Of a stretch of DNA of 64,000 nt, positions 27,715-36,849 are shown piece by piece. This DNA comes from JADJGC01 sp964576925 (lineage in GTDB: Bacteria > Zixibacteria > MSB-5A5 > CAIYYT01): NCBI GenBank assembly GCA_964576925.1, contig CAZNWJ010000010.1, positions 82,822 through 146,821 on the forward strand, given 5' to 3'. Below the pieces are notes generated by a model, which saw only the letters and a list, made by a program, of their open reading frames with translations, did no database searches and was not told the DNA's origin. Within the stretch, counting starts at the first letter, position 1. Each line of letters starts with the position of its first letter. The position numbers and the translations under genes were made by a program.

Positions 27715-30006
27715 TTGGGACGGAACGGATCGGCACGGCAGGCAGCTCTCCGCATTGCCGTAGTCTACCTGATCGTCGGCGGACTCTGGATTCTCCTCTC
27801 TGACCGTGCGCTCACCGGCATGCTCGGCGGCGACGAACAGATCCTGCAGCTTACCTGGCTGCAAACGGTTAAGGGTTGGTTCTATATCTGTGTCACGGCT
27901 GTAATGGTCGGGTTGCTCGTCTACAATCACATGCGCGACCTCGAGAAGTCGAAGGCGAAGGTGGTTCGAAGCGAGGAGCACTATCGCAGCCTCTTCACCA
28001 ATTCGCCGATCGCTATCTGGGATCTGGATCTCTCCCAAATCCGTGAACAACTCACTGTTAACTGCAACCACGAGTGTGTCGAAACCTGCACCATCACGGC
28101 CAAGCTGCCGGTAATTCAGGAGAGATACTCAGCGTTGATCAAATTGAACGACGTCAATCGCGCTGGCCTGGCCCTGGTGGGGGCCGAAGATGTCGGCGAA
28201 CTGCAGGCCTTCTTGCCCCAGGCCCTGACGTTCGGGGCGCTTAAGGCCATTGCGCGCATGGTCTGCAGCCGTGTCAACCGGGAGGCTGACAATCTTTGGG
28301 AGCTGCCGGTGCGAACGATGAGTGGAAAGCAAATGATCACGCTTACCTCGATGGTGTTTCCCCCGGGATCTCGGGCGAATTGGCGCTCAGTGCATCTTTC
28401 GCTGATCGACATCACCGAACGTAAACAGATCCTGAGCGAACTTCAAACCCACCAGAAACTGCTCCTCGAAGCCGAGCGCATTGCCCAGGCCGGCAGTTGG
28501 GAATGGCGGGTTGGCCAGAAGACGATGCGTTGGGATTTGAATATCTTCCGGCTCTTTGGACTCACTCCCACTGAAGCTGTCCACGTGGACGAGTTTTGGA
28601 AACGAGTCCTTCCTGAAGACTGCGCTGAATTGCGCGCGAAGATCATGAAAGCCGCAATCAGCCCCGGTCGCTTCACAAACCAATTCCGCGTCCAGCGCGA
28701 ACCCAACGATGTCCGTCATCTCTGGCTCAGCGGCGAATCGTTTACCGATGAAAACTTCCATCGTCTTCGTCTCGTCGGGTGGGTTCAGGATGTTACCGCG
28801 CGGATCGCCGAAGAGGATGAGCGTCGCAAACTGGAAGCCCAGTTACGCCATGCGCAGAAAATGGAGTCCCTTGGCGCCCTCGCCGGCGGCATCGCCCACG
28901 ACTTCAATAACATCCTGACTCCGCTCTATGGCTATACCGAACTGTCAATGCAAGCTCTCCCGGATGGTCATCCGGTCAAAGAGGACCTCCGGCACGTCAT
29001 CAAGGCCGCCGGCCGCGGCAGAGAACTCGTCCAGCAGATTCTCGCTTTCAGCCGCCAAATCGAGCAGGAACGCAAACCCATCTTTGTGCACCATATCGTC
29101 AAAGAAGTACTAAGGCTCTTGCAGGCAACGATCGCACCCAACATCAAACTCGTGCAACGCATCGACTCCCAGATCGGTGCCGTACTCGCCGATCCTGCGC
29201 AGATCCATCAGGTCGTTATGAATCTCTGTATCAATGCCACCTATGCCATGAAAGACGCGGGCGGGGTCTTGACTGTTGATCTCGGTCTCGAAGGGCCTTC
29301 TCACGGCGAGTCGCATTTGGCGAGCGACCCGAGTGCCCGTCAACTGCGATTGAGCGTGAGCGACACCGGTTGCGGGATGGACGAGACCACCATGGCCCGT
29401 ATCTTCGAGCCCTTTTTCACTACGAAGCCTGCCGGCGTTGGCACCGGCCTCGGGCTCTCCGTCTCCCGCCAGATCATAGCCAACCACGGCGGAACGATTC
29501 AGGTGAAGAGCAAACTCAACGAAGGCAGCACCTTTACCATCACCTTGCCGTTGGCTCCTTCATTACCGGTCGTGGAGCACACCGAGTCACCGTTCCTGGC
29601 TTCGGCTAACCAGCGCCTGCTCTTCGTTGATGATGATCCCGAAATCGTCGGCATGGCGGAACAGATGTTGCGCCGGCTCGGCTATCGTGTTGAATCCCGG
29701 ACCAAGGCTGAGGTCGCAATTCAACTCCTCAGCCGCGACCCTGACTTCGACCTGATCATCACCGACCAGAGCATGCCGGGTATGACTGGTCTGCAGTTGG
29801 CCCGCGATGTTCTGCATCTCGAACTCAATATTCCCGTTATCCTGATGACCGGAGAGGGCATTCGTCTCTCCGACGCCATCGCCCGTAAGAACGGCATCAC
29901 CGAGTACCTGCCCAAACCATTCAGCGCGTTCGAACTTTCGCGCGTTACGCACCGGGTTCTGAGCGAACACCGCAGAGCCCCGCACACTCTTCCGGCAGAT
30001 TCCTGA
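27715..30006 (+). CDS. Membrane hybrid sensor histidine kinase (PAS, HisKA, HATPase, receiver)
   Basis: A 763-residue protein. Two membrane helices (about residues 12-30 and 54-74) are followed by two PAS-type sensor regions (EEHYRSLFTNSPIAIWDLDL and FRLFGLTPTEAVHVDEFW with a PAC-like tail). Next come the HisKA box KMESLGALAGGIAHDFNN (phospho-accepting His 395) and the ATPase N and G boxes (MNLCINATYAM, VSDTGCGMD, GTGLGLS). A C-terminal receiver follows, with D684 in DLIITDQSMPG and Lys in LPKPFS. The receiver is fused and no separate response regulator or output gene lies nearby, so it is an orphan. The TTG at 27715 is the earliest start and its ribosome site is weak. The signal is unknown. 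Confidence 0.9.
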   Translation: MGRNGSARQAALRIAVVYLIVGGLWILLSDRALTGMLGGDEQILQLTWLQTVKGWFYICVTAVMVGLLVYNHMRDLEKSKAKVVRSEEHYRSLFTNSPIAIWDLDLSQIREQLTVNCNHECVETCTITAKLPVIQERYSALIKLNDVNRAGLALVGAEDVGELQAFLPQALTFGALKAIARMVCSRVNREADNLWELPVRTMSGKQMITLTSMVFPPGSRANWRSVHLSLIDITERKQILSELQTHQKLLLEAERIAQAGSWEWRVGQKTMRWDLNIFRLFGLTPTEAVHVDEFWKRVLPEDCAELRAKIMKAAISPGRFTNQFRVQREPNDVRHLWLSGESFTDENFHRLRLVGWVQDVTARIAEEDERRKLEAQLRHAQKMESLGALAGGIAHDFNNILTPLYGYTELSMQALPDGHPVKEDLRHVIKAAGRGRELVQQILAFSRQIEQERKPIFVHHIVKEVLRLLQATIAPNIKLVQRIDSQIGAVLADPAQIHQVVMNLCINATYAMKDAGGVLTVDLGLEGPSHGESHLASDPSARQLRLSVSDTGCGMDETTMARIFEPFFTTKPAGVGTGLGLSVSRQIIANHGGTIQVKSKLNEGSTFTITLPLAPSLPVVEHTESPFLASANQRLLFVDDDPEIVGMAEQMLRRLGYRVESRTKAEVAIQLLSRDPDFDLIITDQSMPGMTGLQLARDVLHLELNIPVILMTGEGIRLSDAIARKNGITEYLPKPFSAFELSRVTHRVLSEHRRAPHTLPADS

Positions 30007-30120
30007 ACACACCCGACCTTGGGCTAACAGATCAATCGTCGCCTAAGAAGTTCGCCCGCGCCGGGCTAACTTGTGCCACGTGTATTCCGTATTCCTAAGC
30101 AGCCGTTTGAAAGGATGCTA

Positions 30121-31074
30121 ATGCGTAATACACTCTATCCCGAAATCGAACCGTACAAGATAGATACCTTGGCAGTCAGCGACCTGCATACGGTCACCTA
30201 TGAAGAAGTAGGCAAGCCTGACGGCACGCCGGCGCTCTTCCTGCACGGCGGTCCCGGGGTCGGAATCCTTCCCGGTTATCGCCGGTTTTTCGATCCGGGT
30301 CGCTATCGCGCCATCCTGCTCGATCAGCGCGGCGCCGGACGAAGTCGCCCTCACGCCGAACTGCGCGAAAACGATACCTGGCAACTCGTCGACGACCTCG
30401 AGAAACTCCGGCGACATTGCGGCGTCGAGCGTTGGATCGTTTTCGGCGGAAGCTGGGGAAGTACCCTGGCTCTTGCCTATGCCGAAACCTATCCCGACAG
30501 CGTCGCCGGTCTGATCTTGCGCGGCGTTTTTCTGGGGCGTCGCTCTGAAATCGACTGGCTGCACCGATTCGGCGCCTCCGAAGTCTGGCCCGATGCCTGG
30601 CACGAATTCCAGTCAATCATCCCCGAAAGCGAGCGCCACGATATGGTCGCCGCCTACTACCGTCGCCTCACTTCCAACGATCTTTCGCTGCGCAAACAAG
30701 CCGCCGTCCGCTGGGCAAGTTGGGAGGCCTCGACGATGTGCCTGATACCCGACCCCGAGGCCATCGCCGAGATGGCCGACGGCGATTCGGCCCTTGCCAT
30801 CGGTCGCATCGAGTGCCACTTCACTCATCACGGCTTCTTCATGAACCCCGACAACTTCCTCCTCGAAAATGCTGCGAAGATACTTCACATTCCTTGCCGC
30901 ATTGTTCAGGGACGCTACGATCTGATTTGCCCGATGCGCTCCGCCTGGGAGCTTCACCGGGCACTGCCGCAATCGGAACTGCGCATCGTCCCCGATGGCG
31001 CCCACTCTCCCATGGACGCCGGCATGGTGCACGAACTGGTTCAGGCCACTATCGACTTTGTGTCACTCCGGTAA
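30121..31074 (+). CDS. pip: Proline iminopeptidase (prolyl aminopeptidase), alpha/beta-hydrolase family S33
   Basis: About 317 residues. The enzyme removes N-terminal proline from peptides in the cytoplasm. Family marks are the oxyanion HGGPGVG, LLDQRGAGRS, the nucleophile elbow GGSWGSTLAL, the catalytic Asp in GRYDLICP and the His in DGAHSPMD. The length matches the family. ATG 30121 has GAAAGGA six bases upstream; other in-frame starts (30073, 30115) are less well placed. It is probably transcribed singly, with a small membrane-protein gene following 68 bases later. Confidence 0.92.
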   Translation: MRNTLYPEIEPYKIDTLAVSDLHTVTYEEVGKPDGTPALFLHGGPGVGILPGYRRFFDPGRYRAILLDQRGAGRSRPHAELRENDTWQLVDDLEKLRRHCGVERWIVFGGSWGSTLALAYAETYPDSVAGLILRGVFLGRRSEIDWLHRFGASEVWPDAWHEFQSIIPESERHDMVAAYYRRLTSNDLSLRKQAAVRWASWEASTMCLIPDPEAIAEMADGDSALAIGRIECHFTHHGFFMNPDNFLLENAAKILHIPCRIVQGRYDLICPMRSAWELHRALPQSELRIVPDGAHSPMDAGMVHELVQATIDFVSLR

Positions 31075-31142
31075 TTTTTTATCGTTGCTCGAGGCGCGAC
31101 AAAGTATAATTCGCCCGTCTTCGACCTATCGGGAGGGTAGAC

Positions 31143-31499
31143 TTGATACGATTTATTCTCATCCGTTTGATCGTTAACGCCGTTGCGCTCTGGGCCGCGG
31201 CATCCTGGATCGACGGAATTCACCTCAACGGCACCGTAGGCCAAATCATCCTCGTGGCTCTGATCTTCGGCCTCGTTAACGCCATCATCAAGCCAATCAT
31301 CAAGCTCTTGGCTTTTCCATTTATCATCCTGACTCTCGGCCTGCTAACCTTGGTGATAAATGCGCTGATGCTCATGTTGACCGCCGCCCTGACCTCGATC
31401 CTGACCGTCGACGGTTTCTTGCCGGCTCTGCTCGGAAGTATCGTGATCAGCTTGGTGAGTCTCGTCCTCAGTCACTTTCTCGACAAGAAAGCCGACTGA
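31143..31499 (+). CDS. Phage-holin-family-IV-like (YvlD-type) four-helix membrane protein
   Basis: A 118-residue protein of almost nothing but membrane helices. It matches the YvlD / 'phage holin family' profile: RLIVNAVALWAAASWIDGI, LVNAIIKPIIKLLAFPF, TLGLLTLVINALM and LLGSIVISLVSLVLSH. Despite the name these are chromosomal proteins of unknown role, often linked to envelope stress in Bacillus. The start is TTG 31143 after GGGAGGG (31131-31137). There are no phage genes around, so lysis is not implied. It converges on the next gene with an 18-base gap. Confidence 0.85.
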   Translation: MIRFILIRLIVNAVALWAAASWIDGIHLNGTVGQIILVALIFGLVNAIIKPIIKLLAFPFIILTLGLLTLVINALMLMLTAALTSILTVDGFLPALLGSIVISLVSLVLSHFLDKKAD

Positions 31500-31517
31500 A
31501 GACGGTGTCGCGATAGC

Positions 31518-32351
31518 TTAGCCGCTTTGTGGTTGGGTGTAGTCGAGTTCCGACCCAAAGAGACTGTGGGGGATAAGATAAACCAGCAGGTGAACCGCTG
31601 CCGCCGTGATATACCATCCGCGGCCGCGCCCTTCTTTGCGACCCCGCCAAAGGGCAATCAACCAGAAGATCATCGCCACGGCCGTCTTGTTATCGGTCAT
31701 GTCGTGGCCAAACGGCCAGCCGGTCCAGAACGCCCCAAAAGCGTACTTCTGCACAATCGGCCCCAGAATCAACCCTCCGATCAACAGCAACACTGAGGTC
31801 CAGACAGCCTTGCGGTGAAGGCCGTTCTCGCGGAATACCGCGCCGACACCCGTGCGCGTTCCCAACATCATGGCGGTGAACATCGCCACGATATGCGGAA
31901 TCAATACTCCCGCCGGCACTGGGTCCTTAAAGCGAATCACCACCGGCTCCGGCGTCAGCTCAAACCAATCGTTCCCGTCCGTCAAAAGAATCCGATAGGC
32001 GACCTTTCCCGCCGCGGGTTGCGCCGGGATCCGGGCCAGCACCACATCGCCGTCGCGCGCCAGCGGTCGGCTATGCCACGGGTCATCGCTGTTAATTCGT
32101 CGCCACCTGAACTCTCCGCCAATCGGCGGCGCAACTTCAATCTTCACCAGTGCATCGGCGCTTGTTTCATGCGAAGTCGGCAGCCGGAAACTGACGGGAT
32201 AACCGTTTAACGCCGTCTCGCCGCGCACCGGCCAGGTCGGACCGGTCAATCGCTGATAGACGACCGAACTCAATGTGATGAGAACGGACAACACCCAGAG
32301 CAGCAGCGTTCGCTTCCAGGACGATTCCAGCGGTGAGTTCGTCTGCGACAT
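31518..32351 (-). CDS. Conserved inner-membrane protein with periplasmic beta domain, unknown function
   Basis: A 277-residue protein: one N-terminal membrane helix (about residues 14-34), then an extracytoplasmic region of beta-strand character (residues 45-140, SFRLPTSHETS, VAYRILLTDGNDWFELTPEPV), and four or five helices in the C-terminal half (IPHIVAMFTAMMLGT, VWTSVLLLIGGLILGP, KTAVAMIFWLIALW, WYITAAAVHLLVYLIPHSLFGSELDY). The terminal IPHSLFGSELDY looks conserved. No function is known to me. ATG 32351 is the natural start. It diverges from a phytase-esterase-like lipoprotein gene. Confidence 0.72.
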   Translation of the reverse strand: MSQTNSPLESSWKRTLLLWVLSVLITLSSVVYQRLTGPTWPVRGETALNGYPVSFRLPTSHETSADALVKIEVAPPIGGEFRWRRINSDDPWHSRPLARDGDVVLARIPAQPAAGKVAYRILLTDGNDWFELTPEPVVIRFKDPVPAGVLIPHIVAMFTAMMLGTRTGVGAVFRENGLHRKAVWTSVLLLIGGLILGPIVQKYAFGAFWTGWPFGHDMTDNKTAVAMIFWLIALWRGRKEGRGRGWYITAAAVHLLVYLIPHSLFGSELDYTQPQSG

Positions 32352-32438
32352 GGCTGCGAATATCGGACTTTTCCCCCCTGCAAATCAAGTTAAGAAATCC
32401 TTGCTTTATCGCTCCCAACGCAATATCTGAACAGCGAC

Positions 32439-33566
32439 ATGCAGGCAAGTCCATCCACCTCCTCGCGACAACCGGGCTCAAAAGCCACGGCATCTGTCTT
32501 CGTCATCGTCTGCCTGTTTCTCCTGGCTTGCGGCAACACCGCTCCGGCAGGGACTCCCCTGACCGAGGCTTCCGGAATCTTCTTCGAGAACGACACCCTC
32601 TGGATCGTCAGCGATGATGTCCCCGGAACGATCTTCGTCTATCCACTCGCCTCGGTTCCCGCATCCGGCGTCATACCGATCGATACCGCCAGCTTGCTGC
32701 GGCAGACGATTTCCTGCGCTGCCTTTATCGGCGATCTCGAAAGTATCGACCGCCAAAGCGATGGCCGCTTTCTCGTGCTCTCGGAGGACCTCCACGCTCT
32801 TTGCCGCATTGAATCCGATCATGCGGTCAACTCGTGCAAACTCGCTGTGCAATTCGACCAAACGGTTACTGAATTAGGTAATCGCGGTCTCGAAGGACTG
32901 GCTGTCAAGGCCTTGGCTGATGGTCGTCTGCTCTTCGCTGCGGCTTGGGAGGGCGGATACCCCGAGTATTGCGCAATTCCTCACCAACTGCGTTCGTCAA
33001 TCGGTCATCTGGCGCTCGAACCGATCGTGATTATCGACACGCTGCCGCCCTCCGGCACAATAGATTATCTCCACAGCCCGGCCTATTATCTGACTCTGCA
33101 AACTCCCAGACCAGACACCGCCAGCGCTTCAGGGCAACGCTTCCGCATTTCCGACTTAGTCTGGAATCAAAATGCCGAGCTTTCCCAGGGTGACCGCTTC
33201 ATCGCGCTCTTGAGTTCTGCCGACTCCCCCGACATCCAATCAGGGCAGAAACGCCGCTTCCAATACAAGTGGCTCGTCCAATACGATTTGACCGGCTTCC
33301 CCGTTTCGGCGCCTTGCGACATTACGCCTCTGCTTAAAGACTGCTGGGCGAGATTCGCTGCGAATGAGTTGAATTCTCTAAGCGCTCCACTGCAGTCACA
33401 CGCCCGCGAGTTCGGCGCTCAAGCCGCTGCCGCCAATTGGGAAAATGTCAATTGGGAAGGCTTAGCGTGGTTTGAGCCGGGGAAGAGCTTGGTTCTCATC
33501 TACGACGGTTCTCCCGTCGATCCGCCCTTTGCCTTCGTCATTCACCTGCCCGAAGAATGGAGATAG
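32439..33566 (+). CDS. Lipoprotein of the esterase-like/phytase-like beta-propeller type
   Basis: A 375-residue probable lipoprotein with lipobox LLAC (Cys 31), starting at ATG 32439. The body resembles the 'esterase-like activity of phytase' family: EASGIFFENDTLWIVSDD, DLESIDRQSDGRFLVLSEDL, NRGLEGLAVKALADGRLLFA and NWEGLAWFEPGKSLVLIYDG, which are propeller blades with acidic turns. Such proteins are exported and their true substrate is rarely known. The gene ends six bases before the GT87-like gene, so both may form an operon. Confidence 0.75.
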   Translation: MQASPSTSSRQPGSKATASVFVIVCLFLLACGNTAPAGTPLTEASGIFFENDTLWIVSDDVPGTIFVYPLASVPASGVIPIDTASLLRQTISCAAFIGDLESIDRQSDGRFLVLSEDLHALCRIESDHAVNSCKLAVQFDQTVTELGNRGLEGLAVKALADGRLLFAAAWEGGYPEYCAIPHQLRSSIGHLALEPIVIIDTLPPSGTIDYLHSPAYYLTLQTPRPDTASASGQRFRISDLVWNQNAELSQGDRFIALLSSADSPDIQSGQKRRFQYKWLVQYDLTGFPVSAPCDITPLLKDCWARFAANELNSLSAPLQSHAREFGAQAAAANWENVNWEGLAWFEPGKSLVLIYDGSPVDPPFAFVIHLPEEWR

Positions 33567-33572
33567 GGAAAC

Positions 33573-34757
33573 ATGCTAGGCAGGAAAGCCGGCTGGGTGG
33601 TGTCTGCAATCCTCGTTTTGCTTTGGGGCTATGGCATCTACTCTCTGGCCACGAGCGACTCATATCAATGGGATTTCAAGACCTACTATCACGCCGCCGA
33701 AGCTCACGCCCGCGGCCTTGACTGGTGGGATCCGGCAGTCCTGAGCCAGGTAGCTCAGATCGAGATCAAGCTGGCCTACGTTTATCCCCCGGCTTCGATT
33801 TGGCTATTCCAACCATTCACTTGGTTCAACTACGACGTTGCCTACCAGATCTGGCTGTTCCTCAAGCTGTTCCTTCTAGCGGTCCTGATCTTCCTTTGGT
33901 ATCGCATTATCCTTACTGAGCACGATCTGCCTCTGTTTCTGCTCTTTGTAACATTGGCCTTTGGCTCCGCTGCCTACTGGGACCTTGTGGCAGGGAATAT
34001 CGGCATTGTCGAACAAGCCGTCATCTGGCTCGCGATCTGGGCGCTGCTGAAAGACAGACTCTGGCTATTCGTCGTCGGCGTCTTGCTCGTTTCGCTCTTT
34101 AAGTTGACCTTCATTGCCTTCCTGCTTCTGCCGCTATTGCTCAGGCGGGGGCACAGCTATCGGCCAATTCTCGCCGGCGGAATCTTCTTCGTCGCCTATC
34201 TGGCAGCAAATCAGATTCTCTCTGCGCGCGAATCGAGCGTCTTCTGGTCGATCCTGCGCGGTATCGACGAACGCGGCGAAGCCTATAATCACTCGCTTCT
34301 GGCGTTCTGCCGCGATATTTGGGAAGCCATCGCCCGGCCACTGGGCGCTGAGTCTACAGCGCTCGTCGGGGGCTCGATTGTCTTTGCTGTGGCTGCATTC
34401 ATCTTGGTCGTATTGAGCTGGCGTTGGTGGAAAAATAGAGAAACCTCCGAAATGTCGACCGATCCCATGGCCGCGATCGCGCTCTTCTGCGTGACGTATG
34501 CGCTGATTATGCCGCGGATGAAGACCTATTCCCTCATTCTCCTGATTCCGCCCACTTGGTACGTTATCCGCCGGTCGCTTCGCCCCTCCGTCTTTGTGCT
34601 GCTGTTTCTCGTCGTCTCTTTAACCAAGTGGACGCCGCTCCCCGTCCCCGACCTGGCGCGTTTGCTGTGGTGGTATTATCCCTGGCTGACCGCGCTTCTC
34701 ATCTGGGGTGTTTTGCTTACTCACAAGAGCGCTCGCACCTCAACCATCCCGAGCTGA
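33573..34757 (+). CDS. GT87/DUF2029-type polytopic glycosyltransferase
   Basis: A 394-residue protein with about ten membrane helices. Characters of the GT-C DUF2029 (GT87) family are the early acidic DFKTYYHAAEAHARGLDWWDP loop, YVYPPASIWLFQPFTWF, the AGNIGIVEQ segment and the NHSLLAFCRD loop. Relatives are polyprenol-phosphate-mannose-dependent alpha-mannosyltransferases in actinobacteria; in other phyla the sugar and acceptor are unknown. ATG 33573 follows the lipoprotein gene by six bases. A GACGAA/TTCGTC hairpin lies at 34850-34865. Confidence 0.82.
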   Translation: MLGRKAGWVVSAILVLLWGYGIYSLATSDSYQWDFKTYYHAAEAHARGLDWWDPAVLSQVAQIEIKLAYVYPPASIWLFQPFTWFNYDVAYQIWLFLKLFLLAVLIFLWYRIILTEHDLPLFLLFVTLAFGSAAYWDLVAGNIGIVEQAVIWLAIWALLKDRLWLFVVGVLLVSLFKLTFIAFLLLPLLLRRGHSYRPILAGGIFFVAYLAANQILSARESSVFWSILRGIDERGEAYNHSLLAFCRDIWEAIARPLGAESTALVGGSIVFAVAAFILVVLSWRWWKNRETSEMSTDPMAAIALFCVTYALIMPRMKTYSLILLIPPTWYVIRRSLRPSVFVLLFLVVSLTKWTPLPVPDLARLLWWYYPWLTALLIWGVLLTHKSARTSTIPS

Positions 34758-34958
34758 ACTCGGAATCGTCCAAATCGAGTTCTACCCGAAAATACAGGAA
34801 CCCTGCTGAACGTTGCCAGAGGGTTCCATGCACCGATGTAGAATGACGAGACGAATTCCTTCGTCCCCTCCCTTAACAGAGTCGCACCCGCTGTTGTTCG
34901 TACAGTCTAGAATTTTCCGTTGAAGCTTTGTCGGCGCTGCGTGGGACCATAAACACAA

Positions 34959-34989
34959 AAGGAGTTCCTCCCTCACAAAGGAACTCCTT
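34959..34989. terminator. Hairpin AAGGAGTTCC / GGAACTCCTT
   Basis: Perfect ten-base arms (34959-34968 and 34980-34989) are separated by eleven bases, between converging genes. There is no good T-run on either side, so it may be a terminator, a processing site or a repeat remnant. Confidence 0.4.
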
Positions 34990-35278
34990 CATCCCCTCCT
35001 CTTCAGTACCCTTCACCGCCAAAGTGTTTCTTAAGAGTAACTGACTTCGGCACTTTTTTAAACACATCTTGTGCCAAAGTCGCCTCAGAGTTTGAGTTCA
35101 CGCAATCTGCTGTTCGTCAATAACTTACCGGAAGGCGATACGTGTGACTCTAACAAAGCACGAGATATAATCGCAGTTCATGCGCTGGTTTCTTGTAACC
35201 CATACTCTTATCACTCGGCCAACCTTTTGATCGATAAACGCTTAACTGATCGCAAATGCTGCGGGGCACAAAACACGA

Positions 35279-35300
35279 AAGGGCGCTGCGATGCGCCCTT
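35279..35300 (-). terminator. Terminator-like hairpin after dihydrolipoamide dehydrogenase
   Basis: Arms AAGGGCGC (35279-35286) and GCGCCCTT (35293-35300) with a six-base loop lie 27 bases past the leftward stop. On the minus strand they are followed by TCGTGTTTTGTG, a modest U-tract. Confidence 0.6.
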
Positions 35301-35326
35301 CGCTGGCCAATCTGGATAAACTTACT

Positions 35327-36733
35327 CTACTTCGTCGCCTTCTTCGGAGTGTGAACCGACATCCCGTGGACATCATGCACTGCTTCCATCAAAGCTTCTG
35401 CCAACACCGGGTGAGCATGGAAAACGTCACCCAATTGATGCGCTGTCATATCGTTCTGAATCGCCACCGCCGCTTCATGAATCAGGTCTGTCGCATGCGC
35501 CCCGACAATGTGAACTCCCAGGATCTTGTCGGTCTTGTCGTCCGCGATCACTTTAACATGGCCCGCCAGTTCGCGCTCGGCTTTCGACTTGCCCAGGACG
35601 CGGAACATGAACTGCCCGGTCCGCACCTTGTGCCCTTTTTCTTCGGCCTTCTGCTGCGACAATCCAACTGAGCCGACTTCTGGATCAGTGAAGATCGTGA
35701 TCGGTACCGCCTTGTAATTGACCTTCGTCGGTTTGCCAAGTGCGTTCGCCGCCGCCACCAAACCCTCGTGCGAAGCGGTATACGCAAGCAAGTAAACACC
35801 GGCGCAGTCGCCTATCGCATAGATCCCCTTCACCGAAGTCTCCATCTTGTCGTTGACCTTGATCGAGCCGTTCTTGTTCAGTTCCACGCCGATCTTCTCA
35901 AGGTTGATGTCTTCAGTGTTAAACGACCGGCCAACTGATACCAGCACTTTCTCCGATGTAATCGACTTACCCGATTGCAGCTTGCAGACCGTGCCGCCGG
36001 CGCCGCTTTCGACCGAAAGCACTTTCTCGCCCGTGAATATCTCTGCTCCATGCTTCTTCAGTTCGCGCTCGATCGCTTTGGAGGTATCGATATCCTCAAA
36101 TGGCAGCAGATTCGGCAGCATCTCGACGACACTCACCTTGGTGCCGAGTACAGCGTAGAGGCACGCGAATTCGCAGCCAATCACGCCCCCGCCGATAATC
36201 GTCAGCGACTGCGGTATCGCCTTCGGGTGAATCAGTTCATCCGAAGAGATGACCGAATCGCCGTTGAAGGGAAATGCCGGGATATTCAACGGCCGTGAGC
36301 CGGTCGCAATAATGATCTTGTCGGCCTCGACCGCTTGCTGCGATCCATCCGCCATCTCGACAATCAGCCGGTCCTTGCGCTCGAAATGCCCGAAGCCGTT
36401 GTAGTGCGTCACGCCGTAAGATTTGAACAGAAACCCGATACCGCTCACCAGTTCGTTGACCACTGTGTTCTTGCGCTCCACCATTTTGGCGACATTGATC
36501 TGCGGCGTCCCAGAAAGCTCAATGCCGAACTCCGAGGCTTCCTTGATTTTCTTGAATAAGTGCGCGGTCGCAATGAATGTCTTGGTCGGTATACAGCCCC
36601 AGTTCAGACAGATGCCGCCCAGCTTGTCTTCTTCAATGCAAGCGACTCTGGCCCCTAACTGCGCCGCGCGAATCGCCGCCACATACCCGCCGGGACCGCC
36701 ACCCAGAACTATCAGATCATATTTTTCAGCCAT
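35327..36733 (-). CDS. lpdA: Dihydrolipoyl dehydrogenase (E3)
   Basis: A 468-residue flavoprotein that re-oxidises dihydrolipoamide with NAD+ in 2-oxoacid dehydrogenase complexes or the glycine cleavage system. It shows the FAD loop GGGPGGYVAAIRAAQLG, the redox disulfide CLNWGCIPTK (C42/C47), the NAD-binding GGGVIGCEFA, IYAIGDCAG and the C-terminal dimer base FHAHPVLAEA with its His-Glu pair. The length is standard. ATG 36733 has AAAGGA at a good distance; the GTG just before it is less likely. The E1 and E2 subunits are not in the window, so the complex it serves is unknown. Confidence 0.95.
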   Translation of the reverse strand: MAEKYDLIVLGGGPGGYVAAIRAAQLGARVACIEEDKLGGICLNWGCIPTKTFIATAHLFKKIKEASEFGIELSGTPQINVAKMVERKNTVVNELVSGIGFLFKSYGVTHYNGFGHFERKDRLIVEMADGSQQAVEADKIIIATGSRPLNIPAFPFNGDSVISSDELIHPKAIPQSLTIIGGGVIGCEFACLYAVLGTKVSVVEMLPNLLPFEDIDTSKAIERELKKHGAEIFTGEKVLSVESGAGGTVCKLQSGKSITSEKVLVSVGRSFNTEDINLEKIGVELNKNGSIKVNDKMETSVKGIYAIGDCAGVYLLAYTASHEGLVAAANALGKPTKVNYKAVPITIFTDPEVGSVGLSQQKAEEKGHKVRTGQFMFRVLGKSKAERELAGHVKVIADDKTDKILGVHIVGAHATDLIHEAAVAIQNDMTAHQLGDVFHAHPVLAEALMEAVHDVHGMSVHTPKKATK

Positions 36734-36849
36734 CACCTATCCTTTAGAATCGTTCCTATCACAGGCATATACGTCGCCAAATGGCCACTTAGGTAATATC
36801 GCCCGCAGGAAAAGTAAAGCGAATTTGCGGAGCAACCGTTCGCGGCTAA

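Larger units (their letters stand above)
34758..35326. other. Gene-free region between converging genes
   Basis: In these 569 bases I see only hairpins: 34850-34865, 34959-34989 and 35279-35300. Short open frames here (for example 35071-35319 rightward, 34873-35067 leftward) have no domain or good ribosome site and overlap the hairpins. No tRNA-like cloverleaf was found by eye. Confidence 0.5.

Noticed and set aside
31143..31499. Prophage holin
   Set aside because: The protein belongs to the YvlD-type 'holin family IV' found on chromosomes; no lysin, tail or integrase genes are near.
35071..35319. An 82-codon rightward open frame with several cysteines
   Set aside because: No ribosome site at its start, no recognisable motif, and its end overlaps the terminator-like hairpin of lpdA.
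34758..35326. tRNA or small RNA gene in the gene-free gap
   Set aside because: No T-loop (GTTCRANNC) with matching acceptor arms was found by eye; only short hairpins are present. A tRNA scan would settle it.
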